Assembly: GCF_004299445.1 (NCBI RefSeq)
Contig: NZ_SCTC01000080.1
Coordinates: forward strand, 98,710 to 162,709
Direction: 5' to 3'
Origin: Phenylobacterium sp.
GTDB taxonomy: Bacteria > Pseudomonadota > Alphaproteobacteria > Caulobacterales > Caulobacteraceae
DNA length: 64,000 nt
The notes below the pieces were generated by a model that had not been told where the DNA came from, ran no database searches, and saw nothing but the letters and a program-made list of their open reading frames with translations. How positions within the stretch are numbered: the first letter of the stretch is position 1; each line of letters starts with the position of its first letter. This document shows positions 49,729 through 58,843 of the stretch, piece after piece. The translations under genes were made by a program, and so were the position numbers.

Positions 49729-50834
49729 CGTCCCGTCAGCACCCGGGTCCACTGGCGGTTCACGTCGCGCAGCAGATCCTGGCCCTTGGTGGTGGTCACG
49801 AAGAGGCGCTTGGACACCTCGGGCGTCAGGTAGACGTTCGGATCGTTGCGCAGATCGGCGTCCACCAGCGACGTCGCCGCCGCGTTGGGGTTGGCATAGC
49901 GGGTGGCGTTCGACGCCTTGGCGATGATCTCGGGCCGCAGCATGAAGGCCATGAAGGCGTGGGCGGCGGGGGCGTTCGGCGCGTCCTTGGGGATCGCGAA
50001 GACGTCGAACCACACCTGGCTGCCCTCCTTGGGCACGGCGTAGGCGATGTTCACGCCGTTCTTCGCGTCGGCGGCGCGATCCTTGGCCTGCAGCACATCG
50101 CCCGAGTAGCCGATAGCGACGCAGATATCCCCGTTGGCGAGCGCGTCGATATACTCGGACGAGTGGAACTTCTTCACGTACGGCCGCGCCTTCAGCATCA
50201 GCGCCGTTGCGGCGTTGTAGTCTTCGACCTTCGTCGAATTCGGGTCCTTGCCCAGGTAGTTGAGGGCGACGGCGTACATGTCCTCGGACGCATCGAGGAA
50301 GTACACGCCACAGTCCTTCAGCTTGGCCAGCACGGCGGGATCGAACACCACCGCCCAACTGTCGACCTTCATGTCGCCCAGGCGCTGGCGCACCTTGTCG
50401 GCGTTGTAGCCGATGCCGATGGTGCCCTGCATGTAGGGGACGACGTACTTCCCGCCCGCGTCGAACGGTTCCATGTGCGCCCGCATCTCGGGCGACAGCT
50501 TGTCGAGCCCAGGCAGCTTGCTCTTGTCCAGCGGCTGGATCGCCCCGGCCGTGATGTAGCGGGGCACGTTGTGGTTGGACGGAACCACGAGGTCGTAGCC
50601 GGTGCCGCCCTGCAGCACCTTGGTCTCGAGCACCTCATTGGAATCGAAGGTGTCGTAGGTGACCTTGATCCCGGTCTCCTTGGTGAACTGGGTAAGCAGC
50701 TCAGGGTCGATGTAGTCGGACCAGTTGTAGATCCTGAGCGTGCCGCCCTCGGCCGACGCCTTCTCCGCCTTCGGGCTGCAGGCGGCCACCGCCAGCACCA
50801 CGCCCAGCCCAAGGGCCTTCCACCATCCCGCCAT
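49725..50834 (-). CDS. potF: Putrescine/spermidine-binding lipoprotein (PotF-like)
   Basis: A 369-residue extracytoplasmic binding protein with a lipoprotein signal (LGVVLAVAAC, Cys near residue 19). The start of the mature domain, LRIYNWSDYIDPELLTQF, is the hallmark of PotD/PotF, and later segments VPSNHNVPRYI, VPYMQGTIGIGYN and SQVWFDVFAIPKDAPN fit the family's polyamine-pocket residues. First gene of the minus-strand operon. ATG 50834 lies close to the divergent DUF486 gene at 50906, so both share a 71-base promoter region. Confidence 0.92.
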   Translation of the reverse strand: MAGWWKALGLGVVLAVAACSPKAEKASAEGGTLRIYNWSDYIDPELLTQFTKETGIKVTYDTFDSNEVLETKVLQGGTGYDLVVPSNHNVPRYITAGAIQPLDKSKLPGLDKLSPEMRAHMEPFDAGGKYVVPYMQGTIGIGYNADKVRQRLGDMKVDSWAVVFDPAVLAKLKDCGVYFLDASEDMYAVALNYLGKDPNSTKVEDYNAATALMLKARPYVKKFHSSEYIDALANGDICVAIGYSGDVLQAKDRAADAKNGVNIAYAVPKEGSQVWFDVFAIPKDAPNAPAAHAFMAFMLRPEIIAKASNATRYANPNAAATSLVDADLRNDPNVYLTPEVSKRLFVTTTKGQDLLRDVNRQWTRVLTGR

Positions 50835-50905
50835 ACCGGAATCCCCACCTGCGAACCGGTGCAGGTTATAGGTCGGTTTGGACCCGCGTTAAGGATGAAT
50901 TGCCG

Positions 50906-51259
50906 ATGAGCCTCTCCTCGACCGCGATCCTTCCGATCCTGATGCTGGTCGCCTCGAACGTGTTCATGACGTTCGCCTGGTACGGGCACCTGAAGGTCGA
51001 GAAGGGACCGCTCTGGATCATCGTCCTGGCCAGTTGGGGTATCGCGTTCTTCGAATACTGGCTGGCCGTGCCCGCCAACCGGATCGGCCGGGCGGTCTAT
51101 TCCCCGGCCGAGCTGAAGACGATGCAGGAAATCATCACCCTGGGAGTCTTCGCGGTTTTCTCGGTGACTTACTTGGGGGAACGCTTGACGGCGAACCACC
51201 TGATCGGGTTCGGCTTCATCGCGCTCGGGGCCTTCTTCGTGTTCAAGGGACCGCTCTGA
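50906..51259 (+). CDS. DUF486 family small membrane protein
   Basis: A 117-residue DMT-like inner-membrane protein with four predicted helices: ILPILMLVASNVFMTFAWYGHL, IIVLASWGIAFFEYWLAV, IITLGVFAVFSVTYLG and HLIGFGFIALGAFFVF. The segments FEYWLAVPANRIG and EIITLGVF are typical of DUF486. ATG at 50906 is ten bases behind AAGGA and is preferred over TTG at 50900. Transport function is suggested by the superfamily only. The next gene on the strand starts 25 bases later. Confidence 0.85.
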   Translation: MSLSSTAILPILMLVASNVFMTFAWYGHLKVEKGPLWIIVLASWGIAFFEYWLAVPANRIGRAVYSPAELKTMQEIITLGVFAVFSVTYLGERLTANHLIGFGFIALGAFFVFKGPL

Positions 51260-51284
51260 CGGCGTCAGCAAGGGAGACGAAGAC

Positions 51285-51890
51285 ATGTTCAGAAACGCGA
51301 TGGCGGCCGCGGCCGTAGTGACCCTTTCGGCCGGCGCAGCGTGGGCTCAGGCCCCGGCCGCGCCCAGCACGGTGCGCGGCACCGTGACGGCGATGGACGC
51401 CAACTCGCTGACCGTGAAGGGGCCGAAGGGCTCCACCAAGGTGACGCTGACCCCCAACTGGACGGTCGCGGTGATGAAGCCGGTCGAGCCGGACGCCATC
51501 AAGCCGGGCAGCTTCATCGGCACAGCCGAGATGCCGCAGAAGGACGGGACCGGCCGGTCGCTGGAAGTCCACGTCTTCCCGCCCGGCGTGAAGATGGGCG
51601 AGGGTCACTACGGCTGGGACAAGAAGCCGGGTTCGATGATGACCAACGGCACCGTCGGCACCGTGGTCGCCGGCAAGAAGGGCAGCCGCCAGCTCGAGGT
51701 GAACTATACCTACGGCAAGCGGACGATCACCGTGCCCAAGAACGTGCCGATCGTGCAGATCACCGGCGGTACGCGCGCCCAGGTGAAGCCGGGCATCCCG
51801 GTGTTCATGGTCGTGCAGAAGGGCGCCGGCGGCCAGCTGATGGCGGGCTCGGTGTCGATCGGCGAGAACGGTAAAGCCCCGCCGATGTGA
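51285..51890 (+). CDS. Secreted hypothetical protein (DUF5666-like beta protein)
   Basis: A 201-residue exported protein: signal peptide MFRNAMAAAAVVTLSAGAAWA, then a small beta-rich domain beginning VRGTVTAMDANSLTVKGPKG, a pattern seen in OB-like DUF5666 proteins. A later repeat-like segment is NYTYGKRTITVPKNVPIVQIT. No enzymatic motif is visible. Gly and Lys content is high in the middle. It may be periplasmic and metal- or ligand-binding, which is a guess. It converges on the phosphatase gene, with stop codons one base apart. Confidence 0.65.
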   Translation: MFRNAMAAAAVVTLSAGAAWAQAPAAPSTVRGTVTAMDANSLTVKGPKGSTKVTLTPNWTVAVMKPVEPDAIKPGSFIGTAEMPQKDGTGRSLEVHVFPPGVKMGEGHYGWDKKPGSMMTNGTVGTVVAGKKGSRQLEVNYTYGKRTITVPKNVPIVQITGGTRAQVKPGIPVFMVVQKGAGGQLMAGSVSIGENGKAPPM

Positions 51891-51891
51891 C

Positions 51892-52980
51892 CTAGTGTCC
51901 GAGCACGTCCAGCGGCGGCGCGGCGGTCGGGTCGAAGGCTTTCCAGTCAAGGCCCAGCGCTGTCAGCGCGGTGGCGGCCGTCTGGCCGATCACGCCGCAG
52001 GACGCGCCGGAAACCGGCTTGGGTTTCGTCACGCCCGGGCCCATCACCGCGATCCACGTGCCGTCCGAACCGGGGTGATCCGGGCGGCCGTGGTTCTTCC
52101 ACGCGTCGGGCTTTCCCTCGGCGCGGCCGTGGTCGGTCGTGACGATGAGCGTGGTCTTGCCGGCATAGGCGGGGTCGGCCTGCAGGGTCCGCCACAGCTC
52201 GGCGATGAAGGCGTCGGCTCGCCGCGCAGCGTCCAGCGTCAGGTCGTAGCGGCCGTCGTGAGCGAAGTCGTCGGTCTCGCCGTAAGCCACGTACAGCACC
52301 CGTGGCTTTTCGCGGCGCAGCGTTTCGAGGGCGTAGGCGTGGGTGAAGACGTCGAGCCGTACGGTCGACCAGATCCTGGGGGCCCCAGCCTGCAACTGCG
52401 CGATGGTTCGTTCAGCCGGCGTGCGCGTCGGCGCATCCTTCCACCCATCGTTCACGGGCAAGCCGCTGCGCGCCACATTCAGGATATCGTCGTAGCGGTC
52501 CCAGGACGTCACCGCCTGCACCCGGCCTGCGAACCCGGGCTGGCGGTTCAGCCATTCCAGGAACGTCACGTTGCGGTTGGGTCCGTGCTCGTTGGACGCG
52601 ATCGTGGGATCCTGCCTGCCGGTCAGCAGCTCATTATAGCCAGGGTACGAGAACCATTGGTCGTTGGCGACGGCCATGCAGTCGCCGTGGTCGCGGTCGC
52701 CCAGCAGCACGCCGTCCTTGGCGATGACGTTGTGCAGGAAGGGCATCAGCGCCCGCGGACGATCGGCCGGGTCGACGAAGGCGGCCTTCATGTCGGCCGG
52801 CTCATGGCTGAATCGGGGATCGACCGCGCGTTCGGGGTCGGCGCCGCGGAACACCTCCCGCCAGCTGAGCCCGTCGAGGGTGACGAGCAGCAGCCGGCGG
52901 TCGAGGTCGGCGGCGGTTGCGACGCCCCCGACCATCAGGCTGGAGAGGACGCCCGCGAGCGCCAGAACACGACGGAGCAT
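51892..52980 (-). CDS. Secreted alkaline-phosphatase-superfamily hydrolase
   Basis: A 362-residue periplasmic or secreted enzyme of the alkaline phosphatase/phosphodiesterase superfamily, with a signal peptide ending near residue 24 (MLRRVLALAGVLSSLMVGGVATA). Probable metal ligands are in LVTLDGLSW, YGETDDFAHDG, and TTDHGRAEG. The nucleophile is most likely the Ser in FSYPGYNELLTGR, where related pyrophosphatases have Thr. The start is ATG 52980, nine bases after GAGG. It lies 22 bases downstream of the TonB-dependent receptor on the same strand, suggesting it releases a nutrient imported by that receptor. Substrate unknown. Confidence 0.8.
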   Translation of the reverse strand: MLRRVLALAGVLSSLMVGGVATAADLDRRLLLVTLDGLSWREVFRGADPERAVDPRFSHEPADMKAAFVDPADRPRALMPFLHNVIAKDGVLLGDRDHGDCMAVANDQWFSYPGYNELLTGRQDPTIASNEHGPNRNVTFLEWLNRQPGFAGRVQAVTSWDRYDDILNVARSGLPVNDGWKDAPTRTPAERTIAQLQAGAPRIWSTVRLDVFTHAYALETLRREKPRVLYVAYGETDDFAHDGRYDLTLDAARRADAFIAELWRTLQADPAYAGKTTLIVTTDHGRAEGKPDAWKNHGRPDHPGSDGTWIAVMGPGVTKPKPVSGASCGVIGQTAATALTALGLDWKAFDPTAAPPLDVLGH

Positions 52981-53002
52981 GGCGGTCGTCCTCAATTCCA
53001 GA

Positions 53003-55321
53003 TCAGAACTTCTTGCGGACCGTCACGAACGCCTGCTGCGGCGAGCCGACCAGCAGCGTCTGATTGTCGCCGCGGAGCGAGAAGCCGTTCGAGTTGATCG
53101 TGGAGATGTACTCCTCGTCGAACAGGTTGGAGACGTTGGCCTGCACCTCCAGGCCCTCGAGCCAGGGCGAGCCGGAGAAGCGATAGCCGACCGACAGGTC
53201 GGCCAGCGTCTGAGACGGCACGCTGCGGTCGTTCTCGTAGTTGAAGTAGCGCTTGCTCATGTACGACAGCGAGAAGCGGGCGAAGAACGAGCCGTTGTCG
53301 TAGCCGACATCGGCCTTGAACAGGTTTTCGGGTGTATCGGGCGTGGTCTTGCCTTTGGTGCGGGCCACGAGAACGCGGTTCCCGTCGAAGGTGTCGTCGT
53401 CGAAGGCGGAGTCGTTGAAGGCGTAGGACGCGAACGCCGACCAGTTGTCGGCGAAGTCCCAGGTGACAACGGCTTCGACGCCCTTGGCGGTCACGCCGCC
53501 GACGTTGGACAGCGCCGAAGGGTTGCCGACGATGCCCGAGCCCACCGGCACCGAGAACAGTCGGTCCTTGAACTTGACGTGGTAGGCGGCGATCACCGCC
53601 TGGAAATCGTCGGCCCGGAAGCGCCAGCCCGCCTCGAAGGTGTCGGACATCTCGGGCTTCAGCTTGTCCTTGATCGCGTTGAACCCGGCGCTGTTGGTCG
53701 AGAACGGTCCAGATGTGCCCGAGCTGGGGAACGCACGCATGTTTCGGGCGTACGAGGCGAAGAGCTCGCTATCGTCGCTCAGCGCGTAGCGGGCGCCGGC
53801 CTGAGGCAGGAAGTTCTCCTCGGCCTCGATCGTGCCGTTCTTCACCAGGGAAGGGGTGCGGGCAAAGACGGTGCGGCCCTCGTTCTCCACCTTCAGCGAA
53901 GCGAAGCCGAAGTTGACGCTGAGCTGGTCGGTGACGGTCCAGTCGTCCTGCACCCAGAACTTCCAGGTCGTGGTGTTGAAGTCGTACTCCCAGTCAGTCC
54001 GGAACGCCCCGCGCTGCATCTTGAGCGGGTCGCGTTGCGGCGTCGCGCGGTTCAGGCCGTAGAAGCGACGAGCCTGGACGAAGTCGTTGTCTTCGTACCA
54101 GAGGCCGGCGTTCACGCTGTGCGCGCCCAGCCGCCAGGTGGCCGAGGCGACGACACCGTAGCGCTTCAGGTCGTATTCGGTGGTGCGGATCGAGATCGGC
54201 GCGTCATCTCCCGCCGCGCCCGCCACGCCATAGTTCGGCGAGGCGACATAGGGCGTGAACCAAAGGCCCTGGCCCTCGTCGTCATGGCCATAGGCGGTGG
54301 CTTGGAAGTCGAACGCCTCGCCAACGGGCAAGCGCAGCGTGACCGCGCCGATCAGGTCGTCGCGCAGGCCGGAAGCGTCGTAGTAGGCGTCGTCGGGGGA
54401 GATGATCGGCGCGGGGTAGGTCGTGCCGAAGCTGGGGAAGCGGGGGCTGACGCCAGTGTCGCCGCGGTTGTTGCCGACCTCTGCCACGCGCACCGCCAGC
54501 GGCCAGTCGTCGCTGATGTTGTCCCAGCCGTAGCCCAAGCGGCTCAGCATCTCGAGCGACATGTCCTGATAGTCCTGCTCGCGCCGCTCGGACCAGTTCA
54601 GCCAGCCGGTCAGCGAGCCTTCGCCGATGGGTTGGACGGCCTTGAAGTTGATCTGCTGATGGCGCTGTTCGCCTTCGCCTTTCCACTTGTCGGTCGTGCC
54701 ATACGAGTAGCTGAGGTAGGCGCGGGCGCCGGTCGGGAGGTCGCCGCTGTCGATGCGCGCGAAGCCGCGGAACGTCTGGTCCGAACCCCCCGTGGCCGCG
54801 ACCAGGCCGCCGAACTCGCGGCCGGGATCGCGCGAGACGTACTTGAGCACGCCGCCAAGGTTGCTGGAGGAGGCGGTATCGAGAGACCCCGCGCCTTGGG
54901 CCAGTTCGACCGCGCCCACGTTCTCACTGGAGATCGCGCGGCTGACGTGCAGGCCGTTGTGGTTGCCATAGGTCATGTCGCCCAGCGGCACGTCGTCGAG
55001 CGTGAAGCCCAACTGGCCCTGGTTGAAGCTCCGGATCGAGATGCGGGTCGACCACTCGTACGAGCCGAACGGGTCGGCCGACTGCAGGTTCACGTTGGGC
55101 AGCTTCTCGACCAACTTCAGCGGGCTGGCGCCGGGCGCTTCCAGCGAGAGCTCTTCGCCGGACACGGTCTGCACCTGACGGCTCTCGCCTCGTCCCAGGA
55201 CAACCAGTTCCTCGACGGTGCTGTCTGCGGCTTCGGTCGCGCCGTCCGCGGCGACGGCAAGCCCGGCCTGAGCCAACGTGAGGGCGGCCACGGCGGCGCC
55301 CATGAACATACGGTTTTTCAT
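53003..55321 (-). CDS. TonB-dependent outer-membrane receptor
   Basis: A 772-residue receptor with a signal peptide (MKNRMFMGAAVAALTLAQAGLAVA), a plug domain (about residues 45-160, with SIRSFNQGQLGFTLDDVPLGD) and a 22-strand barrel ending in the aromatic C-terminus VRKKF. A sequence near VEELVVLG could serve as Ton box. It is not clearly of the siderophore class, and no siderophore or iron genes are adjacent. ATG 55321 follows GGAGGGG and excludes 30 upstream residues that look non-coding. The nearby secreted phosphatase and divergent DeoR regulator point to uptake of a phosphorylated or sugar-like compound. Confidence 0.92.
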   Translation of the reverse strand: MKNRMFMGAAVAALTLAQAGLAVAADGATEAADSTVEELVVLGRGESRQVQTVSGEELSLEAPGASPLKLVEKLPNVNLQSADPFGSYEWSTRISIRSFNQGQLGFTLDDVPLGDMTYGNHNGLHVSRAISSENVGAVELAQGAGSLDTASSSNLGGVLKYVSRDPGREFGGLVAATGGSDQTFRGFARIDSGDLPTGARAYLSYSYGTTDKWKGEGEQRHQQINFKAVQPIGEGSLTGWLNWSERREQDYQDMSLEMLSRLGYGWDNISDDWPLAVRVAEVGNNRGDTGVSPRFPSFGTTYPAPIISPDDAYYDASGLRDDLIGAVTLRLPVGEAFDFQATAYGHDDEGQGLWFTPYVASPNYGVAGAAGDDAPISIRTTEYDLKRYGVVASATWRLGAHSVNAGLWYEDNDFVQARRFYGLNRATPQRDPLKMQRGAFRTDWEYDFNTTTWKFWVQDDWTVTDQLSVNFGFASLKVENEGRTVFARTPSLVKNGTIEAEENFLPQAGARYALSDDSELFASYARNMRAFPSSGTSGPFSTNSAGFNAIKDKLKPEMSDTFEAGWRFRADDFQAVIAAYHVKFKDRLFSVPVGSGIVGNPSALSNVGGVTAKGVEAVVTWDFADNWSAFASYAFNDSAFDDDTFDGNRVLVARTKGKTTPDTPENLFKADVGYDNGSFFARFSLSYMSKRYFNYENDRSVPSQTLADLSVGYRFSGSPWLEGLEVQANVSNLFDEEYISTINSNGFSLRGDNQTLLVGSPQQAFVTVRKKF

Positions 55322-55393
55322 TCTCAACCCCTCCGGCGGGGGATCGCACTCGGCGCCCCGCGAGGTCGGGTGACTAGTCCGGGTCCTTGACAG

Positions 55394-55432
55394 TTTTGTG
55401 TGATTCACCACAAATTTTGTGGAACTTCACAA
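55394..55432. promoter_or_regulatory. Operator region with nested TTTGTG/CACAA palindromes
   Basis: In this stretch TTTGTG occurs twice (55395 and 55416), with TTGTG cores 21 bases apart. They combine with CACAA half-sites: CCACAAATTTTGTGG (55408-55422) is a perfect palindrome about a central T, and TTGTG-N6-CACAA covers 55417-55432. It lies between the divergent receptor gene and DeoR gene. A possible -35, TTGACA, is at 55387 on the plus strand. Binding by the DeoR protein is inferred. Confidence 0.6.
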
Positions 55433-55514
55433 CTGGCCTCGACAGCCGAAGCTCCCGCCAGCACAAGGGACGGCAGATGGCCGGCGCGCGCCGCGGCCCT
55501 GGACGGAGCCCGCG

Positions 55515-56291
55515 ATGGTGCGCGTCAGGACAGAGACTTCGCGTCACGACCGCCAGGAGCAGATTCTGGCAGAGGTTCGTGTCAATTCGTCGGTGCGGAT
55601 CGCCGACCTTGCCAGCCGGTTCGGAACGTCCGCGGAAACGATCCGTCGCGACCTGGACCTGCTCAGCCGCAAGGGGCTGATCAACCGCACCTACGGCGGC
55701 GGCGTGCCCAGCCTGTCGCTGGAGCCGGGGATGCGCGAACGGCACCGACGCATGGTCGAGGAACGCAGCCGGATCGCGGCGGCCGCTGCGGCGGAGGTGG
55801 AGGACGGCGAAGTCATCATGATCGACGCCGGCTCCAGCACCCTTCATCTGGCCGTGGCGCTCGCGGGCCTGAACCGGCGGATCGTCGCGATCACCAACGG
55901 ATTGCCGGTCGCGGAGGCGCTCGGCAAGTCATTGAGAACTCGCGTCCTGGTGTGTCCCGGCGACCTCAATCCGCCCCAGGGGGCGACGGTTGGGCCGGAA
56001 ACCCTAAACTTCCTGCGGCGCTTCAATGCAGACCGCGCCTATCTGGGCGCCAGCGGCCTGACCGCCGACGGGCCCACGGAAGCGGAATCGGCCATGGCCT
56101 GGGTGAAGCGGGAGATGATCGAGCGGGCGTCCGGCGCGGTGCTTCTGGCCGACCATAGCAAGTTCAATGTCCGCATGCTGGAGGTGATCTGCCCCCTTGC
56201 CGACGTGGGTGCGTTGTTCACCGATCAGGCGCCTGACCCGGCCCTCGCCGCGGCGCTGGGCCGGGCGGGGACCGCTGTCAGGGTGGCGTAG
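55515..56291 (+). CDS. DeoR/GlpR-family transcriptional regulator
   Basis: A 258-residue repressor: an N-terminal winged helix-turn-helix with RQEQILAEVRVNSSVRIADLASRFGTSAETIRRDLDLL, followed by the DeoR sugar-phosphate-binding domain (MIDAGSSTLHLAVAL, AITNGLPVAEAL, AYLGASGLTADGPTEAE, LLADHSKFN). Such proteins usually respond to a phosphorylated sugar or polyol. ATG 55515 sits 32 residues inside a longer open frame whose start is unlike the family. It diverges from the receptor-phosphatase operon, which it probably controls. Confidence 0.9.
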   Translation: MVRVRTETSRHDRQEQILAEVRVNSSVRIADLASRFGTSAETIRRDLDLLSRKGLINRTYGGGVPSLSLEPGMRERHRRMVEERSRIAAAAAAEVEDGEVIMIDAGSSTLHLAVALAGLNRRIVAITNGLPVAEALGKSLRTRVLVCPGDLNPPQGATVGPETLNFLRRFNADRAYLGASGLTADGPTEAESAMAWVKREMIERASGAVLLADHSKFNVRMLEVICPLADVGALFTDQAPDPALAAALGRAGTAVRVA

Positions 56292-56294
56292 GCT

Positions 56295-56759
56295 CTAGGA
56301 TCCCCCCACCATCGCCACGACCTCGTTGGTCTTGGAGATGAACTTGACGCCCTTCACCCGGCCGTCCTTGTAGCGGTCCCAGCCGCTCTTCACCTCGACG
56401 GGCGTGGGGCCGGCGGCGCCCGGCGTGGCCGGCTTGTCGCCGACGACGTCGACCTCATAGATGCCGTCGGGGGGCGTCGCGGCGTAGACGCGGGGCAGGA
56501 ACCCGACTCTGGTCCAGCCGCCGCCGTCGGTGGTGACCTTGGCCTCCAGGTCATAGCCGCCGCCTGCCACCGCCTTCACGGTCGCCGACGTGATCGCCTG
56601 GACGTTGTCCTGGCCCTGGTAGAACTGGACCTGGCGGGCCAGCGACTTCTTCGGCGCTTCGGCCTGGGCCTCGGGCGCAGGAGCGGCAGCCTTTTCGCTG
56701 CACCCGGCCAGAAGCAGGCACGCGGTCACAGCCGCCAGCGACGTTGTACGTATCGGCAT
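56295..56759 (-). CDS. Putative lipoprotein
   Basis: A 154-residue lipoprotein: signal ACLLLAGC with Cys at residue 20, then an Ala/Pro/Glu-rich spacer. The rest is a small domain I do not recognise, containing VKAVAGGGYDLEAKVTTDGGGW and WDRYKDGRVKGVKFI. The start ATG follows GGAGG at six bases. It lies three bases downstream of, and convergent to, the DeoR gene. No function can be given. Real as a gene on signal, start and codon evidence. Confidence 0.65.
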   Translation of the reverse strand: MPIRTTSLAAVTACLLLAGCSEKAAAPAPEAQAEAPKKSLARQVQFYQGQDNVQAITSATVKAVAGGGYDLEAKVTTDGGGWTRVGFLPRVYAATPPDGIYEVDVVGDKPATPGAAGPTPVEVKSGWDRYKDGRVKGVKFISKTNEVVAMVGGS

Positions 56760-56948
56760 ATCGAACCTCCCGTTGGGCGGCTCTTTTCCAGCGCGACTCA
56801 GACGGTCGCGGCCGCCCCATGGAACCGAGGTTTGCGCCACTTGCGGGCCTTGGCGAGCATTTCTTGCGCGGCGGACTTTGGCGAACCACCTGAGCAGCCT
56901 ATAAGCCCCGCTCTTCCTGAAACGTCCTTCTGAAACGTACTGTCGGTC

Positions 56949-58754
56949 ATGTCCCGCATCCTCATCACCTCGGCCCTGCCGTACGCCGCCGGCGCGAAGC
57001 ACCTGGGGAACCTGGCGGGCTCGATGCTGCCGGCGGACGTCTACGCGCGCTTCCAGCGGGCCCGCGGCCGCGAGACGCTCTACATCTGCGCCACCGACGA
57101 GCACGGCACGCCGGCCGAACTGGCGGCGGTGGAGGCTGGTCTGCCGGTGGCCGAGTTCTGCGCGCTGGCGCACGACAAGCTGCACGCGATGGGCCGCGGC
57201 TTCGGCATGTCGTGGGACCACTTCGGCCGCTCGTCGTCGCCGCAGAACCGCAAGCTGACGCAGAGCTTCGCCCAGCAGCTCTGGGAAGCCGGCTTCATCG
57301 AGGAGCGGGTGACCCAGCAGGTCTATTCGCTGGCCGACAAGCGCTTCCTGCCCGACCGTTATGTGATCGGCACGTGCCCGCACTGCGGCTACGAGGCCGC
57401 GCGGGGGGATCAGTGCGAGAACTGCACCCGGGTCCTGGACCCGGCCGACCTGATCAAACCGCGTTCGGCGCTGTCGGGATCGACCGAGATCGAGATCCGC
57501 GATTCCAAGCACCTGTTCCTGCGCCAGAGCCTGTTCGCCGATCGCCTGCGCGAGGGGATCGAGGCCAAGCGCGGGACGTGGCCCAACCTGGTCACCTCCA
57601 TTGCGCTGAAGTGGTTGGACGAGGGTCTGCAGGACCGTGGCATCACCCGCGACCTGCAGTGGGGCGTGCCGGTCAACGCCGCCGACTGGGGGCCGAACCC
57701 GGACGGCCAGAAGCCAGATGTGGCCGGGCTGGAGGGCAAGGTCTTCTACGTCTGGTTCGATGCGCCGATCGAGTACATCGGCGCGACCTGGGAATGGGCC
57801 GACGCGCAGGCCGCCGCCGAGGGCAGGGCGCCCAAGGACGAGGACTGGGAGCGTTGGTGGCGCCAGCCCGGCGCGGCCGACGTCACCTATGTGGAGTTCA
57901 TGGGCAAGGACAACGTGCCCTTCCACACCGTGGGCTTCCCCTGCACGCTGATGGGGATCAACGAGCGCCGCGACAGCGCCGGCCGCTGGACGCCCAGCAG
58001 CAACGCGCCGTGGAAGCTGGTGGACGACCTCAAGGGGTTCAACTGGCTGGACTACTACGGCGGGCGGTTCTCAACGTCGCAGAAGCGCGGGGTCTTCATG
58101 GACCAGGCGCTGGAGCTGCTGCCGGCTGATTACTGGCGCTGGTGGCTGATCGCCAACGCGCCCGAGAGCTCGGATTCGACGTTTGCCTGGGAGCAGTTCC
58201 GCGACCAGGTGAACGCCGACCTGGCCGACGTACTGGGCAACTTCGTCAACCGCATCTGCAAGTTCGCCGAGAGCCGGTTCGAGGGGAAGGTTCCGGTCGG
58301 CGGCGAGTGGGGCGACCTTGAGACCAAGCTGCAGGCGGATGTCTCGGCCAAGCTGGCTGAGCTGACCGGCCACATGGAGACGCGTGAGTTCCGCAAGTCG
58401 GCGACGACGCTGCGCCAGATCTGGGTGCTGGGGAACCAGTACCTGACCGAGGCGGCGCCGTGGACGGCGTTCAAGACCGATCCTGTGCGGGCCGGCGTGT
58501 CGGTGCGCGTGGGCCTGAACCTGGTGGCGTTGTTCGCCCGCCTGTCGGCGCCGTTCATCCCGGCGACCGCCAAGGTGATCGCCGAGGCGCTGGGGGATGC
58601 CGAGGTCGCCGGCTGGCCAAGCGGCGAGGGCGACCTGCTCACGTCGCTGGAACCGGGCCGCGCAATCCGCGCGCCGGACGTGCTGTTCCGCAAGGTCGAG
58701 GACACCCAGGTCGCCGAGTGGCGCGAACGCTTTGGCGGGGCAGAGACGGCGTAA
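56949..58754 (+). CDS. metG: Methionyl-tRNA synthetase
   Basis: A 601-residue class I aminoacyl-tRNA synthetase charging tRNA-Met. The HIGH-type region is PYAAGAKHLGNLAGSM, the zinc knuckle is CPHCGYEAARGDQCENC, and the KMSKS-equivalent loop reads FSTSQKRGVFM, a variant seen in several bacterial MetRS. Segments ICATDEHGTPAEL and FMGKDNVPFHTVGFP are also conserved. The C-terminal EMAP/tRNA-binding extension of E. coli MetRS is absent. It is preceded by a short divergent gap from the lipoprotein gene. Confidence 0.94.
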   Translation: MSRILITSALPYAAGAKHLGNLAGSMLPADVYARFQRARGRETLYICATDEHGTPAELAAVEAGLPVAEFCALAHDKLHAMGRGFGMSWDHFGRSSSPQNRKLTQSFAQQLWEAGFIEERVTQQVYSLADKRFLPDRYVIGTCPHCGYEAARGDQCENCTRVLDPADLIKPRSALSGSTEIEIRDSKHLFLRQSLFADRLREGIEAKRGTWPNLVTSIALKWLDEGLQDRGITRDLQWGVPVNAADWGPNPDGQKPDVAGLEGKVFYVWFDAPIEYIGATWEWADAQAAAEGRAPKDEDWERWWRQPGAADVTYVEFMGKDNVPFHTVGFPCTLMGINERRDSAGRWTPSSNAPWKLVDDLKGFNWLDYYGGRFSTSQKRGVFMDQALELLPADYWRWWLIANAPESSDSTFAWEQFRDQVNADLADVLGNFVNRICKFAESRFEGKVPVGGEWGDLETKLQADVSAKLAELTGHMETREFRKSATTLRQIWVLGNQYLTEAAPWTAFKTDPVRAGVSVRVGLNLVALFARLSAPFIPATAKVIAEALGDAEVAGWPSGEGDLLTSLEPGRAIRAPDVLFRKVEDTQVAEWRERFGGAETA

Positions 58755-58843
58755 GCTGGCTCAGCTCGGGGCGCTCCGCAGGCGCCGTTCACGAACCACA
58801 CGACGGAATCCGGCGCAGACGCGCAGGATCATTCCGTGCGGCC

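Noticed and set aside
52664..55390. A 908-codon open frame antisense to the TonB-dependent receptor and phosphatase
   Set aside because: It shows no domain motif and overlaps two well-supported genes on the other strand; such long shadows are common at this GC content.
57926..57926. Very long minus-strand frame reaching from 56295 to 57926 as one protein
   Set aside because: Only the last 154 codons have a start with a good ribosome site and a lipobox; the upstream part is antisense to metG.
58030..58100. MetRS with a destroyed KMSKS motif
   Set aside because: The FSTSQKRG form is a known variant in other bacterial methionyl-tRNA synthetases, so it is not evidence of inactivation.
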